NCBI RefSeq assembly: GCF_003605125.1
Contig: NZ_QPQT01000012.1
Coordinates: 62,001-126,000 of the forward strand
DNA: 64,000 nt
From: Shewanella algidipiscicola
GTDB lineage: Bacteria > Pseudomonadota > Gammaproteobacteria > Enterobacterales > Shewanellaceae
Direction: 5' to 3'
In this document: positions 1 to 9,470 of the stretch, piece after piece
Numbering within the stretch: the first letter of the stretch is position 1
How the letters are laid out: every line of letters begins with the position of its first letter
Notes under the pieces: model-generated
What the model was told of the DNA's origin: nothing
Databases searched by the model: none
Seen by the model: only the letters and a program-made list of their open reading frames with translations
Position numbers and translations under genes: made by a program

Positions 1-1
1 A

Positions 2-160
2 GTGTCAGGGGTCGACAGCCAACTGCTCAACCCAGTTAATACCTGGTCAGATCCGGTGGAATATAACCGTTATGCTCAGCAGTTAGCCGAAGAGTTTGCC
101 GCCAATTTCGTTAAATACGATGTATCGGATGCAATAAAACAGGCTGGCCCTAAAGCCTAA
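2..160 (+). CDS. pckA: Phosphoenolpyruvate carboxykinase (ATP), C-terminal end (partial)
   Basis: Only the last 52 codons are in the window. The frame opens at base 2 and ends with TAA at 158-160. The translation contains [13 protein letters not shown] followed by a helix with FAANFVKY, which matches the C-terminal tail of ATP-dependent PEP carboxykinase, the gluconeogenic enzyme converting oxaloacetate to PEP. The nucleotide-binding core lies upstream of the window, so the call rests on the tail alone. A hairpin terminator follows within 20 bases. Confidence 0.75.
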   Translation: MSGVDSQLLNPVNTWSDPVEYNRYAQQLAEEFAANFVKYDVSDAIKQAGPKA

Positions 161-179
161 ATCATTATACTAATTCTAA

Positions 180-205
180 AATGGCTCCTAATGGAGCCAT
201 TTTTA
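180..205 (+). terminator. Rho-independent terminator after pckA
   Basis: The arms ATGGCTCC (181-188) and GGAGCCAT (193-200) pair perfectly around a TAAT loop and are followed by TTTT. It sits 20 bases after the pckA stop codon. Confidence 0.85.
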
Positions 206-542
206 TTCCCTTGTTATGACGATAAATGGCGGTGCTTATTCCCCCCATAACCTAAAACCGTAAACACGATAGCGCTCAAATAACTCGCAACATCATGAAT
301 TTATTCAATCAAGGGCTTAAAAACTGCCCCGAATTTGAATAATCGCCAATTTAAGCACGCCAAAATTGCACTTTTCTCAATAAACATCTAACTTGAAGTC
401 GAATTTGGCTATTTGCTCGTCAGGCTGAGTAATTTTTCACAGCTCAATGACCACACAAGTGCTAGACTCTGCTCCCGCAGTAAGGCTTAGCCTTACTCGC
501 ATCCACTCGATTCATTAATATAACGATTAAAACGAGGCCACT
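206..542. other. Intergenic region upstream of the symporter gene
   Basis: I find no convincing ORF or RNA gene here. It must hold the promoter of the downstream symporter. A GAGG at 534-537 is a plausible ribosome binding site five bases before the GTG at 543. Confidence 0.5.
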
Positions 543-1775
543 GTGGCAAATAAAACCAATCAATTCATGCGTAACATCGGTGTACAAGTCGTTATCGCCA
601 TGTTTGTCGGCGCGATCGTCGGCTTTTTAATGGGCGAAGACGCAAGCATTTTTGCACCGTTAGGTACCATTTTTATTCACCTCATCAAAATGTTAGTGAT
701 CCCACTAGTCCTAGTCTCCATCATTTCTGGTGCTGCAAGCCTAGGCGACAGCCCATCGGCGGGGAAAATCGGTATCGGCACATTTGGCTTCTTTATTCTC
801 ACCTCCGGTGCAGCGGTTAGCTTAGCCTTAGTGATGGGCAACCTGTTCAAACCAGGCCAAGGCATCGATTTTACCGCTCACAGTAGTGGAAAACTGATGA
901 CAGTCACCGAAGAGCATGGCGCACTGCCGGGGGTGATGGACACCTTTATCGGCATGATCCCAACCAATGTATTTGAGTCGCTAACAGGCGGCAACATCTT
1001 ACAAATATTGGTCTTTAGCATCTTCTTCGGCATTGCACTGACTAAGGTCAAGGGCGATGGCGCCAAACCGATTTTGAACGTGCTTAACACCATAGTCGAT
1101 GCGTTTGTGTGGATGATTAATTGCGTGATGATCATCGCTCCTATCGGGGTGTTTGGCCTGATGGCAGATTCAGTCGGCACCTTTGGTTTCGATGCCCTAG
1201 AAGTGGTGTTTAAGTTATTTGCGGTATTTGTTGTGGCTATCTTATTGTTTGGGTTTGTGTTCTTCCCTCTATTGGTGCAGCTGTTTTCTCGGGTCAGCGC
1301 CAAACAATTTATTAGCGCGATGAAAAAACCCCAAGTGATGGCATTATCTACCGCATCATCGATGGCGACTCTGCCAGTTAACATGGAAACCTGTGAGCAA
1401 GAGCTGAAGGTCTCTAAGGCGACCGCCTCTTTCGTGTTGCCTTTAGGCGCGACGATTAACATGAGTGGTAATGCCATCTATTACGGTCTAGTGGCGATGT
1501 TTTTTGCACAGATGTATGGCATCGACCTGTCGCTGACCGCCTATGCAGCGATTGTCTTCACCTCGACGCTTGGAGCGATCGGTCAAGCCGGTGTGCCGGG
1601 GCCTTCGTTCCTAGTGGTTGCAGTATTACTGGCCGCTGGTATTCCCATCGACGGCCTACCGCTACTGTTTGCCTTAGATAGGATATTCGACATGATCAGA
1701 ACCTCGCTCAACATTACTGGCGATGCCGCTTGTGCATTAATCATGGACAAGTACACTCAAGATAAGACAGCGTAA
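543..1775 (+). CDS. Dicarboxylate/amino acid:cation symporter (DAACS family)
   Basis: A 410-residue inner-membrane carrier predicted to import acidic amino acids or C4-dicarboxylates with Na+ or H+. Family hallmarks are visible: the serine-rich re-entrant loop STASSMATLPV (about 269-279), GATINMSGN (302-310, the cation/substrate-binding NMxG-type helix), GAIGQAGVPGPS (344-355), and DRIFDMIRTSLNITGD (379-394) in the last helix. The length is normal for the family. The start is a GTG with GAGG five bases upstream. It is a single-gene unit followed by its own terminator. The substrate (glutamate, aspartate, serine or dicarboxylate) cannot be fixed from sequence alone. Confidence 0.9.
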   Translation: MANKTNQFMRNIGVQVVIAMFVGAIVGFLMGEDASIFAPLGTIFIHLIKMLVIPLVLVSIISGAASLGDSPSAGKIGIGTFGFFILTSGAAVSLALVMGNLFKPGQGIDFTAHSSGKLMTVTEEHGALPGVMDTFIGMIPTNVFESLTGGNILQILVFSIFFGIALTKVKGDGAKPILNVLNTIVDAFVWMINCVMIIAPIGVFGLMADSVGTFGFDALEVVFKLFAVFVVAILLFGFVFFPLLVQLFSRVSAKQFISAMKKPQVMALSTASSMATLPVNMETCEQELKVSKATASFVLPLGATINMSGNAIYYGLVAMFFAQMYGIDLSLTAYAAIVFTSTLGAIGQAGVPGPSFLVVAVLLAAGIPIDGLPLLFALDRIFDMIRTSLNITGDAACALIMDKYTQDKTA

Positions 1776-1800
1776 CCGATAAGCTGACCAGACTACACAT

Positions 1801-1830
1801 AAGGGTGCTTGCTGTCGCAGCGCCCTTTTT
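1801..1830 (+). terminator. Rho-independent terminator after the symporter
   Basis: The arms AAGGGTGCT and AGCGCCCTT pair with one G-U wobble around a short loop and end in a T tract, 25 bases after the stop codon. Confidence 0.75.
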
Positions 1831-2064
1831 CAGCGTTACCATATAGCAGCAAACTCAACCTAGCCCCACCGACAAGTGTGCCCCTTACGCCAGCAACTGG
1901 CATGACAATTATATCCCAAGCCCCCTATTGACAGCGCAAGCGTTTGAGCCGACACTCGCCGAAATAGACCCTCTGACATAAGTGAACGGTATTTTTCACG
2001 CCATGACACTTACCAGTAAGTCTCCCACAACACCTGCTTTGTACACATTTTTAGGAAGTTAAGC

Positions 2065-2547
2065 ATGAACCTCGATGCACTGTTTTCCATTGATCCCTTT
2101 AGTTGGCGATCCATGACCTGTGCCATCATCTGCGGCGTGATTATTGGTCTTGAGCGACAGCTACGGGGTAAACCTGTAGGCATAAGAACCTCTGCGCTTA
2201 TCGTCGTGGGTACCTACATCTTTATCGCGGCGTCGATGGCAATATCGACCAGCATCTCAGATCCCTCGCGTATCATAGGCCAAGTGGTCACCGGCATTGG
2301 CTTTCTTGGCGCTGGGGTGATGTTAGCCAAAGAGGGAGTCGTGGTGGGCGTCACCTCGGCAGCGGCCATTTGGGCGCTCGCCGCAATTGGGGTGTGCATC
2401 GCGGTGATCGACCCTCTCGTCGCCATCAAGCTGTCGTTAGTGGTTGTAGCCATATTGTATGGCGTCGATGTGTTAGAAGAGTACTCCTCCGCCTTTACCC
2501 GTGGGGTACACAGTAAATACCGTAAGTGGCGCCGCAGCGGTTACTAA
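2065..2547 (+). CDS. MgtC/SapB family membrane protein
   Basis: A 160-residue hydrophobic protein. Near the N terminus it has GVIIGLERQLRGKPVGIRT (about 24-42), the signature of the MgtC/SapB family, then a Gly/Ala-rich stretch GIGFLGAGVMLAKEG and VTSAAAIWALAAIGV, also typical. It has about four to five membrane helices and ends in a short basic tail. It lacks the C-terminal ACT-like domain of longer MgtC proteins. The family is linked to magnesium limitation, acid resistance or intramacrophage survival, but short members like this are functionally undefined. AGGAAG lies about eight bases before the ATG. Confidence 0.88.
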   Translation: MNLDALFSIDPFSWRSMTCAIICGVIIGLERQLRGKPVGIRTSALIVVGTYIFIAASMAISTSISDPSRIIGQVVTGIGFLGAGVMLAKEGVVVGVTSAAAIWALAAIGVCIAVIDPLVAIKLSLVVVAILYGVDVLEEYSSAFTRGVHSKYRKWRRSGY

Positions 2548-2548
2548 C

Positions 2549-3316
2549 TCACTCGAGCAGCCCCGGCGCTTCGGCTCTTGCGAGGCACCACACTTGCAGA
2601 TGAATATAGTGAGCGGCAAACAGCTCGGCTATCGACTGCACCGTGGTGCCAGTGGTGACGACATCATCGATCAGGGCGATACGCTGATAATTAATCGGCT
2701 CAGTTAAAATAAAGGCGTCAGCGAGATTGCGGCGCCGCTGTTTACCGGTTAAGCCAGCTTGCGGGCGGGTATCGACCCTACGCACCAACACCTTATCGAG
2801 CATGGGGATCCCTAGTTGGCGGCTAAGGGTATCGGCAATTAACCATGCCTGATTAAAGCCACGCTGACGTAAACGATTTGGATGCAGCGGCACCGCAATC
2901 ATCGCCTGAGGTAAGCGTATTAATCCCAAGCGTTGTAATTGTTTAATACGCTCAACCAAGGCCATCACTAACATATCCAGCGCCGCTAATTCGGCGCGGT
3001 ATTTAATGCCCGCCACCAGCTCCCCAATCCCCTGATGATAACTGGCCGGTGCAATGACCACTAACGGCTGGCTATGCTGGCATGCACCGCAATAGCAACT
3101 TTGTAGCAATAACGCTCGGCCACAACCTAAGCACGTTGGCGTTTGGTACAAGCTTATCTCTAGGCAGCAGGCGCAGATCCCCCGATAAGGGGCAGCCACT
3201 GTCTGATGGCACATCAAACAGCGATTGGGTAAACTAGCGGCCAATAATTGCTGGCACGTGGCGATAACGCGGCGCAATAGCAGTGGGCGAAGTAACTTTG
3301 GTAATAATGAGGGCAT
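2549..3316 (-). CDS. comF: ComF family phosphoribosyltransferase-like protein
   Basis: A 255-residue protein. An N-terminal zinc-ribbon-like region carries cysteine pairs (CLMC near 33-36, then C62/C65, C74/C76/C79). A type I phosphoribosyltransferase domain follows with the PRPP loop IALIDDVVTTGTT (about 213-225). This is the ComF/GntX family, needed for DNA uptake in competent species and for using DNA as nutrient in E. coli. I chose the ATG at 3314-3316 because the longer frame (to 3358) would run into bioH on the other strand. The start lies only three bases from the bioH start. The stop comes just after the MgtC-like gene, which is convergent. Confidence 0.88.
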   Translation of the reverse strand: MPSLLPKLLRPLLLRRVIATCQQLLAASLPNRCLMCHQTVAAPYRGICACCLEISLYQTPTCLGCGRALLLQSCYCGACQHSQPLVVIAPASYHQGIGELVAGIKYRAELAALDMLVMALVERIKQLQRLGLIRLPQAMIAVPLHPNRLRQRGFNQAWLIADTLSRQLGIPMLDKVLVRRVDTRPQAGLTGKQRRRNLADAFILTEPINYQRIALIDDVVTTGTTVQSIAELFAAHYIHLQVWCLARAEAPGLLE

Positions 3317-3319
3317 ATT

Positions 3320-4096
3320 GTGAGTCAGCAATCCTTGCATATTCAAACTATAGGTCAAGGTACGCCTATCGTCATGCTACATGGCTGGGGCGTTAACAAC
3401 GCGGTATTTCAGCCGTTGCATCCCCTTTTTCAGAATTACTGCGTGCATTATGTCGATCTGCCAGGCTTTGGCGATAGCCACCCCTTAGTGGGTGACATCG
3501 ACACTTGGGTCGATGCGATAGCCGCCCAAGTGCCCACACAAGCCATCTGGGCGGGCTGGTCACTGGGAGGGCTGATTGCCACACGAGCCGCCATACGCTA
3601 TCCCGCACGGGTCATCGCCTTATTGACCATAGCTTCTTCCCCCTGTTTTATGGCGCGTGACAGTGAAGCTTGGCCGGGCATCGCCCCGCAGGTGCTGGCC
3701 CAATTTGCCTCTCAGATCGAGCAAGACTTAGGCAAGATGGTCGACCGATTTTTAGCCATTCAAGCCATGGGCAGCGCCACGGCCAAGCAAGATATCAAGC
3801 AACTACGTGACTTAGTCATGGCTAAACCTTTGCCCGATGCACTTGCCCTCAAACAGGGACTCCAGATGTTAAGCAACGTCGACTTACGCCAAGCTGTAAC
3901 AACATTAGACTTGCCATGGCTAAGAGTGTGGGGGCGCTTAGATGGATTGGTGTCCCGTCGAGTGCCACCCTTAATGCCCAAGGGATCGCCCCGCGTCGAA
4001 GATCTGATCTTACCCAAGGCGGCTCATGCACCGTTTTTATCCCATCCTGCGCCTTTTGCTGATGGCGTACTGAGCTGGCTTGACAACATAATTTAA
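3320..4096 (+). CDS. bioH: Pimeloyl-ACP methyl ester carboxylesterase BioH
   Basis: A 258-residue alpha/beta hydrolase that hydrolyses pimeloyl-ACP methyl ester and so ends the disguised fatty-acid stage of biotin synthesis. The nucleophile elbow GWSLGG puts the catalytic serine at Ser81. WGRLDGLV gives Asp208 and KAAHAPF gives His236, completing the triad. The oxyanion-hole motif HGWG is at 21-24. Alignment from memory to E. coli BioH is good end to end, including ASSPCF and HAPFxSHP. The start is GTG at 3320, three bases from the divergent comF start, so each gene's promoter must lie inside the other gene. Confidence 0.93.
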   Translation: MSQQSLHIQTIGQGTPIVMLHGWGVNNAVFQPLHPLFQNYCVHYVDLPGFGDSHPLVGDIDTWVDAIAAQVPTQAIWAGWSLGGLIATRAAIRYPARVIALLTIASSPCFMARDSEAWPGIAPQVLAQFASQIEQDLGKMVDRFLAIQAMGSATAKQDIKQLRDLVMAKPLPDALALKQGLQMLSNVDLRQAVTTLDLPWLRVWGRLDGLVSRRVPPLMPKGSPRVEDLILPKAAHAPFLSHPAPFADGVLSWLDNII

Positions 4097-4111
4097 CAAT
4101 TACTTTAACTA

Positions 4112-4657
4112 TTGGTAAAAACTGTTTATTATTTAGGCATTGCAGCCGGAGTCTATCTAATGTTAGTGGTCACCAACTATTCCCAAGTACCTATCGCGAC
4201 GACCAACGTCGCCACCGATAGCGCGCGGGTAGAAAACCACCAACGCCCCCCCATCATCCCTGCACCTCAGCTAGCACGCAGCAATGAAGAACGCCCGTTT
4301 AACCCCCAAAATGAACGTGCTGCCGATCAGACCCATATTCAATCTAAGCTAAATGAAAAAGTGCAGCCCAAACAGCAAGGTGGCGGCGGTCAGCAACAAC
4401 ATGAAGGTAAACAGCAGCAACAACAAGAGCGACCCAACACTGCTACGATATCTCGGCCAGCATTATTTAAACCTGCACTTGCACGCAGCGATATTCGTAA
4501 TGTGCCACTCTCACATCCTACTGCAGTAACAAAAAGCACTCATCGCCTGACGAACGAGGCGCCGGCATTTTATCAAAGTGTCTCGGCTCACATTGCCAGC
4601 TTTTATCAAACTCAAACACTCCCCCAAAGTGAACCCAGCTTGTCGACTTATATCTAG
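4112..4657 (+). CDS. Hypothetical Gln-rich protein with N-terminal membrane segment
   Basis: A frame of up to 181 residues starting 15 bases after bioH, so likely co-transcribed. The frame opens at TTG (4112). An ATG at 4160 is an alternative but would cut into the hydrophobic segment YYLGIAAGVYLMLVV, which looks like a signal anchor. After it the protein is low-complexity and probably disordered, rich in Pro, Asn and Gln, with Gly/Gln runs around residues 88-106. I recognise no domain and no catalytic motif. No clear Shine-Dalgarno precedes the TTG. It may be a lineage-specific envelope protein or a spurious frame. Confidence 0.5.
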   Translation: MVKTVYYLGIAAGVYLMLVVTNYSQVPIATTNVATDSARVENHQRPPIIPAPQLARSNEERPFNPQNERAADQTHIQSKLNEKVQPKQQGGGGQQQHEGKQQQQQERPNTATISRPALFKPALARSDIRNVPLSHPTAVTKSTHRLTNEAPAFYQSVSAHIASFYQTQTLPQSEPSLSTYI

Positions 4658-4751
4658 CATTCAAGCTAAATATCACCCATAAAAAACCCGCATCTTTCGG
4701 CACGGGTAAAATTTTGTTTGAGTCAAGCGCACCGAGCGATGCCCGCCGTTA

Positions 4752-6752
4752 TTAGGGCGCTTGCACCGTCGCTGCTGGCGCAGGCGAGGTGGGTGTGATG
4801 GGTTCGTTCTGGGGCGGAGTTTGATAAAGCTGCTTTTGGTAGGCCAAACTGCCCCATAACGCCCAAGAGAGCGCAGCCTGTTTCATCTCATCACTTTGCT
4901 CATGATGGACAAGCTTTTTATTTTCAAAATCATAAATATAACCACTTGGGTCGCGATCGGGTTGCAAGATCACCACATCATCGCCACGCAAATACGCCAT
5001 ATTTTTATCGTATTGCATTAAGGCGCGTCCCGGCCAATTGGGGTCGGCTAAGGTGAGATCTTGGCCCAACATAGGATAACTGGCCGAAACTCCCATAAGT
5101 GACAACAAGGTCGGAGCCAGATCAATCTGGCTAACCACTCGATTATCACGCTTAGGCGCAATGCCCTCGCCCACAATCACCGCCGGAATACGAAAATGAG
5201 AGATAGGTACTAACCCCCCGCCACCCACGCGGCTTTCATGATCGGCAACCACAACAAACAGGGTGTCTTGCCAGTAACTGGATTGCTTGGCCAACTTAAA
5301 GAACTCACCAATGGCAAAGTCGGCATATTTAGCGGTATTGTTGCGCGTCTGCTTGGGTTGCTCGTACAGTTCGATGCGGCCATCGGGAAACTCAAATGGC
5401 TCGTGATTGCTCGAGCTAAATACCAAACTAAAGAACGGCTTGCCCTGTTGGTGGAACTGCTCGAACTCTTGATTGGCACTATGCATCAAATCTTCATCTG
5501 ACACGCCCCATGAACCGACAAACATAGGATCGCTATAGTTTTTCTCCTCGACAATATGGCTAAAACCATTGCCTAAGAAAAAGCTTTTCATATTATCGAA
5601 GTGGCTCTCGCCGCCATAAATAAATTGTGTCTCATAGCCATGATATTTCAAGAGATCCGCGATGGTAAAAAAGTCAGTTTGACTCTTACTCAGCTTAACC
5701 ACTGCACGGGCTGGTGTTGGCGTAAAGCCGGTAGTCACAGCCTCAATACCGCGCACCGAACGCGTTCCGGTGGCATAGAGCCTATCAAAGGCCCAACCCT
5801 CTTGAGCTAAGGCATCGATATTGGGAGTTAAGGGTAATCCACCTAAATAGCCCACAAAGCGAGCCCCTAGGCTTTCTTGTAAGATGATCACTAGATTCTT
5901 AGGCTTACCTTGGTAACTGGCTTGGTTATACGTCACGCTAGGCAAGGTATCAGAGCTAAAGGCACTGAGGGGCCGGCCACTTTCACGACGAATCGTATCG
6001 ATAATGGTTTGCTCGTCGAGTTTACCGTAACTTGCTGAGGCCTTGGCCTCATTAGACATTTGATCGATAGCAAATACCAGCGAATAGGCGGAGTTAATCA
6101 CTAAGGAATTAACTAATGGGTCATCGGTAAAAGCCACCATAGCGGGGTTAAGTGGACGGTGCCCTAAGGTCGAACGCGCACCTAATAGGGTGATTACAAT
6201 AACCAGTACTGCCAATACCGGACGCCAAAACCAACGTGGATATTGCACATTACGTAATAAGCGACCACTCAGTTTCCAGCCTCCCCACAAACTGACACTG
6301 CTCACTAACAGGCCTAAGAAAATTTCGCCTTTGCGGCTCGTCCACAGCATAGACAACACTTCTTTAGGGTAGATAAGGTATTCAACGAAGAGTCGGTTGG
6401 GGCGCACGCCATACTCTTCAAGAAAAGAGGGGGTAGAAAGCTCAAGAAAAATCAGCAACCACAACCCTAAGGTCAACCAGACTCGTAACAGGGGTTTCCA
6501 GCAACGGCCAACAAAATGATCGCCACTCAACAACGCCGTGCCTAAGGCCGCCACGCCCCACAACCAACACAAGGTGGCAATATCGACTCGCAATCCCTGA
6601 ATGAGCAGGTGTGACCAACCCTCAACGGCGGCGACCCGTTCGGCCTGCCACAGCCCCAAACCAATGCGGCTTAACGTGGTAATGATTAAGGCGATCAATC
6701 CAAAATAGAGGATGGCGCGAAACGGCCCAGCAGTTGTCGATCTGTTACTCAT
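4752..6752 (-). CDS. Membrane-anchored sulfatase / LTA synthase-like phosphotransferase
   Basis: A 666-residue protein with about five N-terminal membrane helices (roughly residues 10-190) followed by a periplasmic alkaline-phosphatase-superfamily domain. LVIILQESLGAR opens the domain with the metal-binding acidic residue. ATGTRSVRG supplies the Thr nucleophile position seen in LtaS/OpgB-like enzymes, and FVVVADHESR carries the late metal-binding Asp-His. These families transfer glycerophosphate, phosphoethanolamine or similar groups to envelope glycans or lipids; the substrate here is unknown. The ATG at 6752 has GGGA about six bases upstream and is preferred to an in-frame TTG at 6767. The C-terminal Pro/Ala tail is low-complexity. 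Confidence 0.85.
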   Translation of the reverse strand: MSNRSTTAGPFRAILYFGLIALIITTLSRIGLGLWQAERVAAVEGWSHLLIQGLRVDIATLCWLWGVAALGTALLSGDHFVGRCWKPLLRVWLTLGLWLLIFLELSTPSFLEEYGVRPNRLFVEYLIYPKEVLSMLWTSRKGEIFLGLLVSSVSLWGGWKLSGRLLRNVQYPRWFWRPVLAVLVIVITLLGARSTLGHRPLNPAMVAFTDDPLVNSLVINSAYSLVFAIDQMSNEAKASASYGKLDEQTIIDTIRRESGRPLSAFSSDTLPSVTYNQASYQGKPKNLVIILQESLGARFVGYLGGLPLTPNIDALAQEGWAFDRLYATGTRSVRGIEAVTTGFTPTPARAVVKLSKSQTDFFTIADLLKYHGYETQFIYGGESHFDNMKSFFLGNGFSHIVEEKNYSDPMFVGSWGVSDEDLMHSANQEFEQFHQQGKPFFSLVFSSSNHEPFEFPDGRIELYEQPKQTRNNTAKYADFAIGEFFKLAKQSSYWQDTLFVVVADHESRVGGGGLVPISHFRIPAVIVGEGIAPKRDNRVVSQIDLAPTLLSLMGVSASYPMLGQDLTLADPNWPGRALMQYDKNMAYLRGDDVVILQPDRDPSGYIYDFENKKLVHHEQSDEMKQAALSWALWGSLAYQKQLYQTPPQNEPITPTSPAPAATVQAP

Positions 6753-6902
6753 AGCGTTCCCAAACAAAATGTCATTAATATCGATGCCCTTCTAACGGAA
6801 CACTTATCATCGGCCCAAAGCCGACAAGGCAACTTTTTGACATAAAAGTAACAAATAGGTTCAGCAAATGTTTCGCCAATGTTTTGATGATTAACAAGCA
6901 TA

Positions 6903-6933
6903 AAAAAACCGAGGCGTTTAAGCCTCGGTTTTT
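6903..6933 (-). terminator. Bidirectional terminator after tex
   Basis: AAAAACCGAGGC and GCCTCGGTTTTT form a perfect hairpin around GTTTAA. On the minus strand it lies just past the tex stop codon and ends in a T tract; the same structure could end plus-strand transcription. Confidence 0.85.
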
Positions 6934-6954
6934 ATGATGAAAGTTTGATGAAAA

Positions 6955-9300
6955 TTACTTTTTCAATTTAGCAAAAGCATCGGCAAACGCATTGCCCATT
7001 GCCGCATTCGCTGGAGCTTGGGACGATTTATGCTGGCTTTTTTGCGGCGATTTACCTTGGCCGCCTTTATGGGCTTTGGTATGGCTCGGGCGTGGGCTCG
7101 GCGCTTTGTCGGCAGTTTTTTCATCGAGTCGCATGCTCAAGCTGATCCGTTTACGCTCCACATCCACGTCCATCACTTTCACTTTAACCACATCGCCAGC
7201 CTTCACCACTGTATGGGGGTCGCTGACAAACTTGTCGGTTAACGATGAAATATGCACTAGGCCATCTTGATGCACACCCACATCAACAAAGGCGCCGAAA
7301 TTGGTCACATTGGTCACCACACCTTCTAAGATCATATCTGGTTTAAGATCTTTTACCTGCTCAACCCCCTCTTTAAACACCGCAGTTTTAAACTCACCAC
7401 GGGGGTCGCGGCCCGGTTTTTCCAGTTCGCTCAAGATATCGTTTAACGTGGGTAACCCAAATTCAGGGGTAATAAAACGGCTAGCATCAATCTGTTTAAG
7501 CAGCTCGCTGTTACCCACTAAAGCATCAACCGCCTGTTGCTGCGCCTTAGCCATGGTCTCGACAACGCTATAGGCTTCTGGATGCACGGCGCTGGCATCG
7601 AGTGGATTATCGCCACCGACAATGCGTAAAAACCCTGCAGCCTGCTCGAAGGCTTTAGGCCCTAGGCGAGCGACTTTTAACAGCTGCTTACGGCTAGTAA
7701 ATTGACCATGCTGATCGCGATACTCGACAATGTTACGCGCTAAGGTTTTGTTGAGTCCTGCCACCTGCGCCAATAACGGCATGGAGGCCATATTCAAGTC
7801 GACGCCGACGCCGTTAACACAGTCTTCAACAACCGCCTCAAGGGATTGTGACAATTGGCTCTGGCTTACATCGTGCTGATATTGACCGACACCAATCGAT
7901 TTTGGTTCGATTTTAACCAGCTCAGCCAAAGGATCTTGTAGGCGACGGGCGATAGACACCGCACCACGGATCGACACATCCAGCTCTGGAAACTCTTCGG
8001 CGGCTAATTCAGAAGCCGAATAAACAGAGGCGCCCGCTTCACTGACCATTACTTTGGTCAAGGTTGGCATATCGGCTTTCACAGTGGCGATCAGCTCGGC
8101 GGCCAGTTTGTCGGTTTCCCGCGACGCGGTACCGTTACCGATAGCGATCAGCTCTACCTTGTGCATTTTAACTAGGTTAGACAGGGTACGAATCGACTTT
8201 TCCCACTGATTTTGCGGGGCGTGAGGAAAAATGGTCGAGTGAGCGACCAACTTACCTGTATTGTTGACGATAGCAACTTTCACCCCAGTGCGCAGACCAG
8301 GGTCTAGCCCTAATGTGCACTTAGCCCCCGCAGGCGCGGCCATCAATAAGTCGCCTAAATTACGGGCAAACACATTAATCGCTTCGGTTTCGGCCTGCTC
8401 ACGCAGCTTAGCAATAAACTCCGTTTCCATCTGCAGGGCAATTTTAATTCGCCAAGTGGCAGTGACAACCTGTTTGAGCCACTGATCAACGTCGCTGTCG
8501 CCGAGTTTAAGGTTAAAGTGGTCGCTAATGATCACTTCACAGTAACTGCCTTGTTTCCCATCTGTATCTGGGTCGGCGTTCATGCTTAGGCTTAATACGC
8601 CTTCGTTACGCCCACGTAGCATAGCCAAGGCGCGGTGCGACGGAATATGAGTCAGCTTTTCACTGTGCTCGAAATAATCTCTAAACTTGGCGCCCTCTTT
8701 CTCCTTGCCCTTGACCATGCGGCTCTCAAGTTGTGCCTGCTGGGTCAATTGACGGCGCACTTTATGCAGTAATTCGGCATCTTCGGCGAAGCGTTCCATC
8801 AAGATAAAACGCGCGCCATCGAGCACGGCTTTGGCATCGCTAAAGCCGGCGTCACTATTAATATATTGGCTTGCAACGGCGTCGATATTGGCCTGACGGT
8901 CTTGCAATAGTTGATCAACCAAAGGCTCGATACCCGCTTCGATGGCAATTTGCCCTTTGGTACGACGCTTAGGCTTATATGGCAGATAGAGATCTTCTAG
9001 GCGGGTCTTGCTGTCGGCGTTATTAATGGCCGCCTGTAATGCCGGCGTCAGTTTGCCTTGGGCGTCGATGCTCGACAAAATTACCTTACGACGATCATTT
9101 AGGTCACGTAAATAGCCTAAACGCGTATATAAGGTACGCAACTGGGTATCATCTAAACCACCAGTGACCTCCTTACGGTAGCGCGCCACAAAAGGAACCG
9201 TTGCGCCGTCATCCAATAGGGTGATTGTTGCTGTCACTTGCTGCTCACGGACATTGAGTTCTTGAGCGATGGTTTGTGCAATATTTTGCATAGAATACAT
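6955..9300 (-). CDS. tex: Transcription accessory protein Tex
   Basis: A 781-residue RNA-binding protein with the full Tex layout: an N-terminal helical Tex domain ([17 protein letters not shown] near residue 30), a YqgF/RNase H-like fold ([16 protein letters not shown], about 360-375), helix-hairpin-helix segments ([10 protein letters not shown] and GFLRIVGG areas) and a C-terminal S1 domain ([17 protein letters not shown]). A basic Ala/Lys/Ser tail follows. The longer frame to 9387 adds 29 residues that run through the greB terminator, so I chose the ATG at 9298-9300, which has AGG about six bases upstream. Tex affects transcription and ribonucleoprotein quality in other bacteria; its exact role is unsettled. 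Confidence 0.93.
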   Translation of the reverse strand: MYSMQNIAQTIAQELNVREQQVTATITLLDDGATVPFVARYRKEVTGGLDDTQLRTLYTRLGYLRDLNDRRKVILSSIDAQGKLTPALQAAINNADSKTRLEDLYLPYKPKRRTKGQIAIEAGIEPLVDQLLQDRQANIDAVASQYINSDAGFSDAKAVLDGARFILMERFAEDAELLHKVRRQLTQQAQLESRMVKGKEKEGAKFRDYFEHSEKLTHIPSHRALAMLRGRNEGVLSLSMNADPDTDGKQGSYCEVIISDHFNLKLGDSDVDQWLKQVVTATWRIKIALQMETEFIAKLREQAETEAINVFARNLGDLLMAAPAGAKCTLGLDPGLRTGVKVAIVNNTGKLVAHSTIFPHAPQNQWEKSIRTLSNLVKMHKVELIAIGNGTASRETDKLAAELIATVKADMPTLTKVMVSEAGASVYSASELAAEEFPELDVSIRGAVSIARRLQDPLAELVKIEPKSIGVGQYQHDVSQSQLSQSLEAVVEDCVNGVGVDLNMASMPLLAQVAGLNKTLARNIVEYRDQHGQFTSRKQLLKVARLGPKAFEQAAGFLRIVGGDNPLDASAVHPEAYSVVETMAKAQQQAVDALVGNSELLKQIDASRFITPEFGLPTLNDILSELEKPGRDPRGEFKTAVFKEGVEQVKDLKPDMILEGVVTNVTNFGAFVDVGVHQDGLVHISSLTDKFVSDPHTVVKAGDVVKVKVMDVDVERKRISLSMRLDEKTADKAPSPRPSHTKAHKGGQGKSPQKSQHKSSQAPANAAMGNAFADAFAKLKK

Positions 9301-9383
9301 CGAGCCTAAATTGGTAGATTTCGTGTCGCCAAAGATACCACAGCCATCGACTAAGTTGTACGGTGTTGCCTCGACAAAAACCA

Positions 9384-9409
9384 CCAAAGCCTGCGAAAAC
9401 AGGCTTTGG
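9384..9409 (-). terminator. Rho-independent terminator after greB
   Basis: CCAAAGCCTG and CAGGCTTTGG pair perfectly around a six-base loop. Read on the minus strand it follows the greB stop and is followed by TGGTTTTTG. It separates greB from tex. Confidence 0.8.
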
Positions 9410-9470
9410 CTTTACCACAAGGGTGAGTACTTAATAGCCAGTAATTTGGGTTATCACAAGTATTCGGGCG

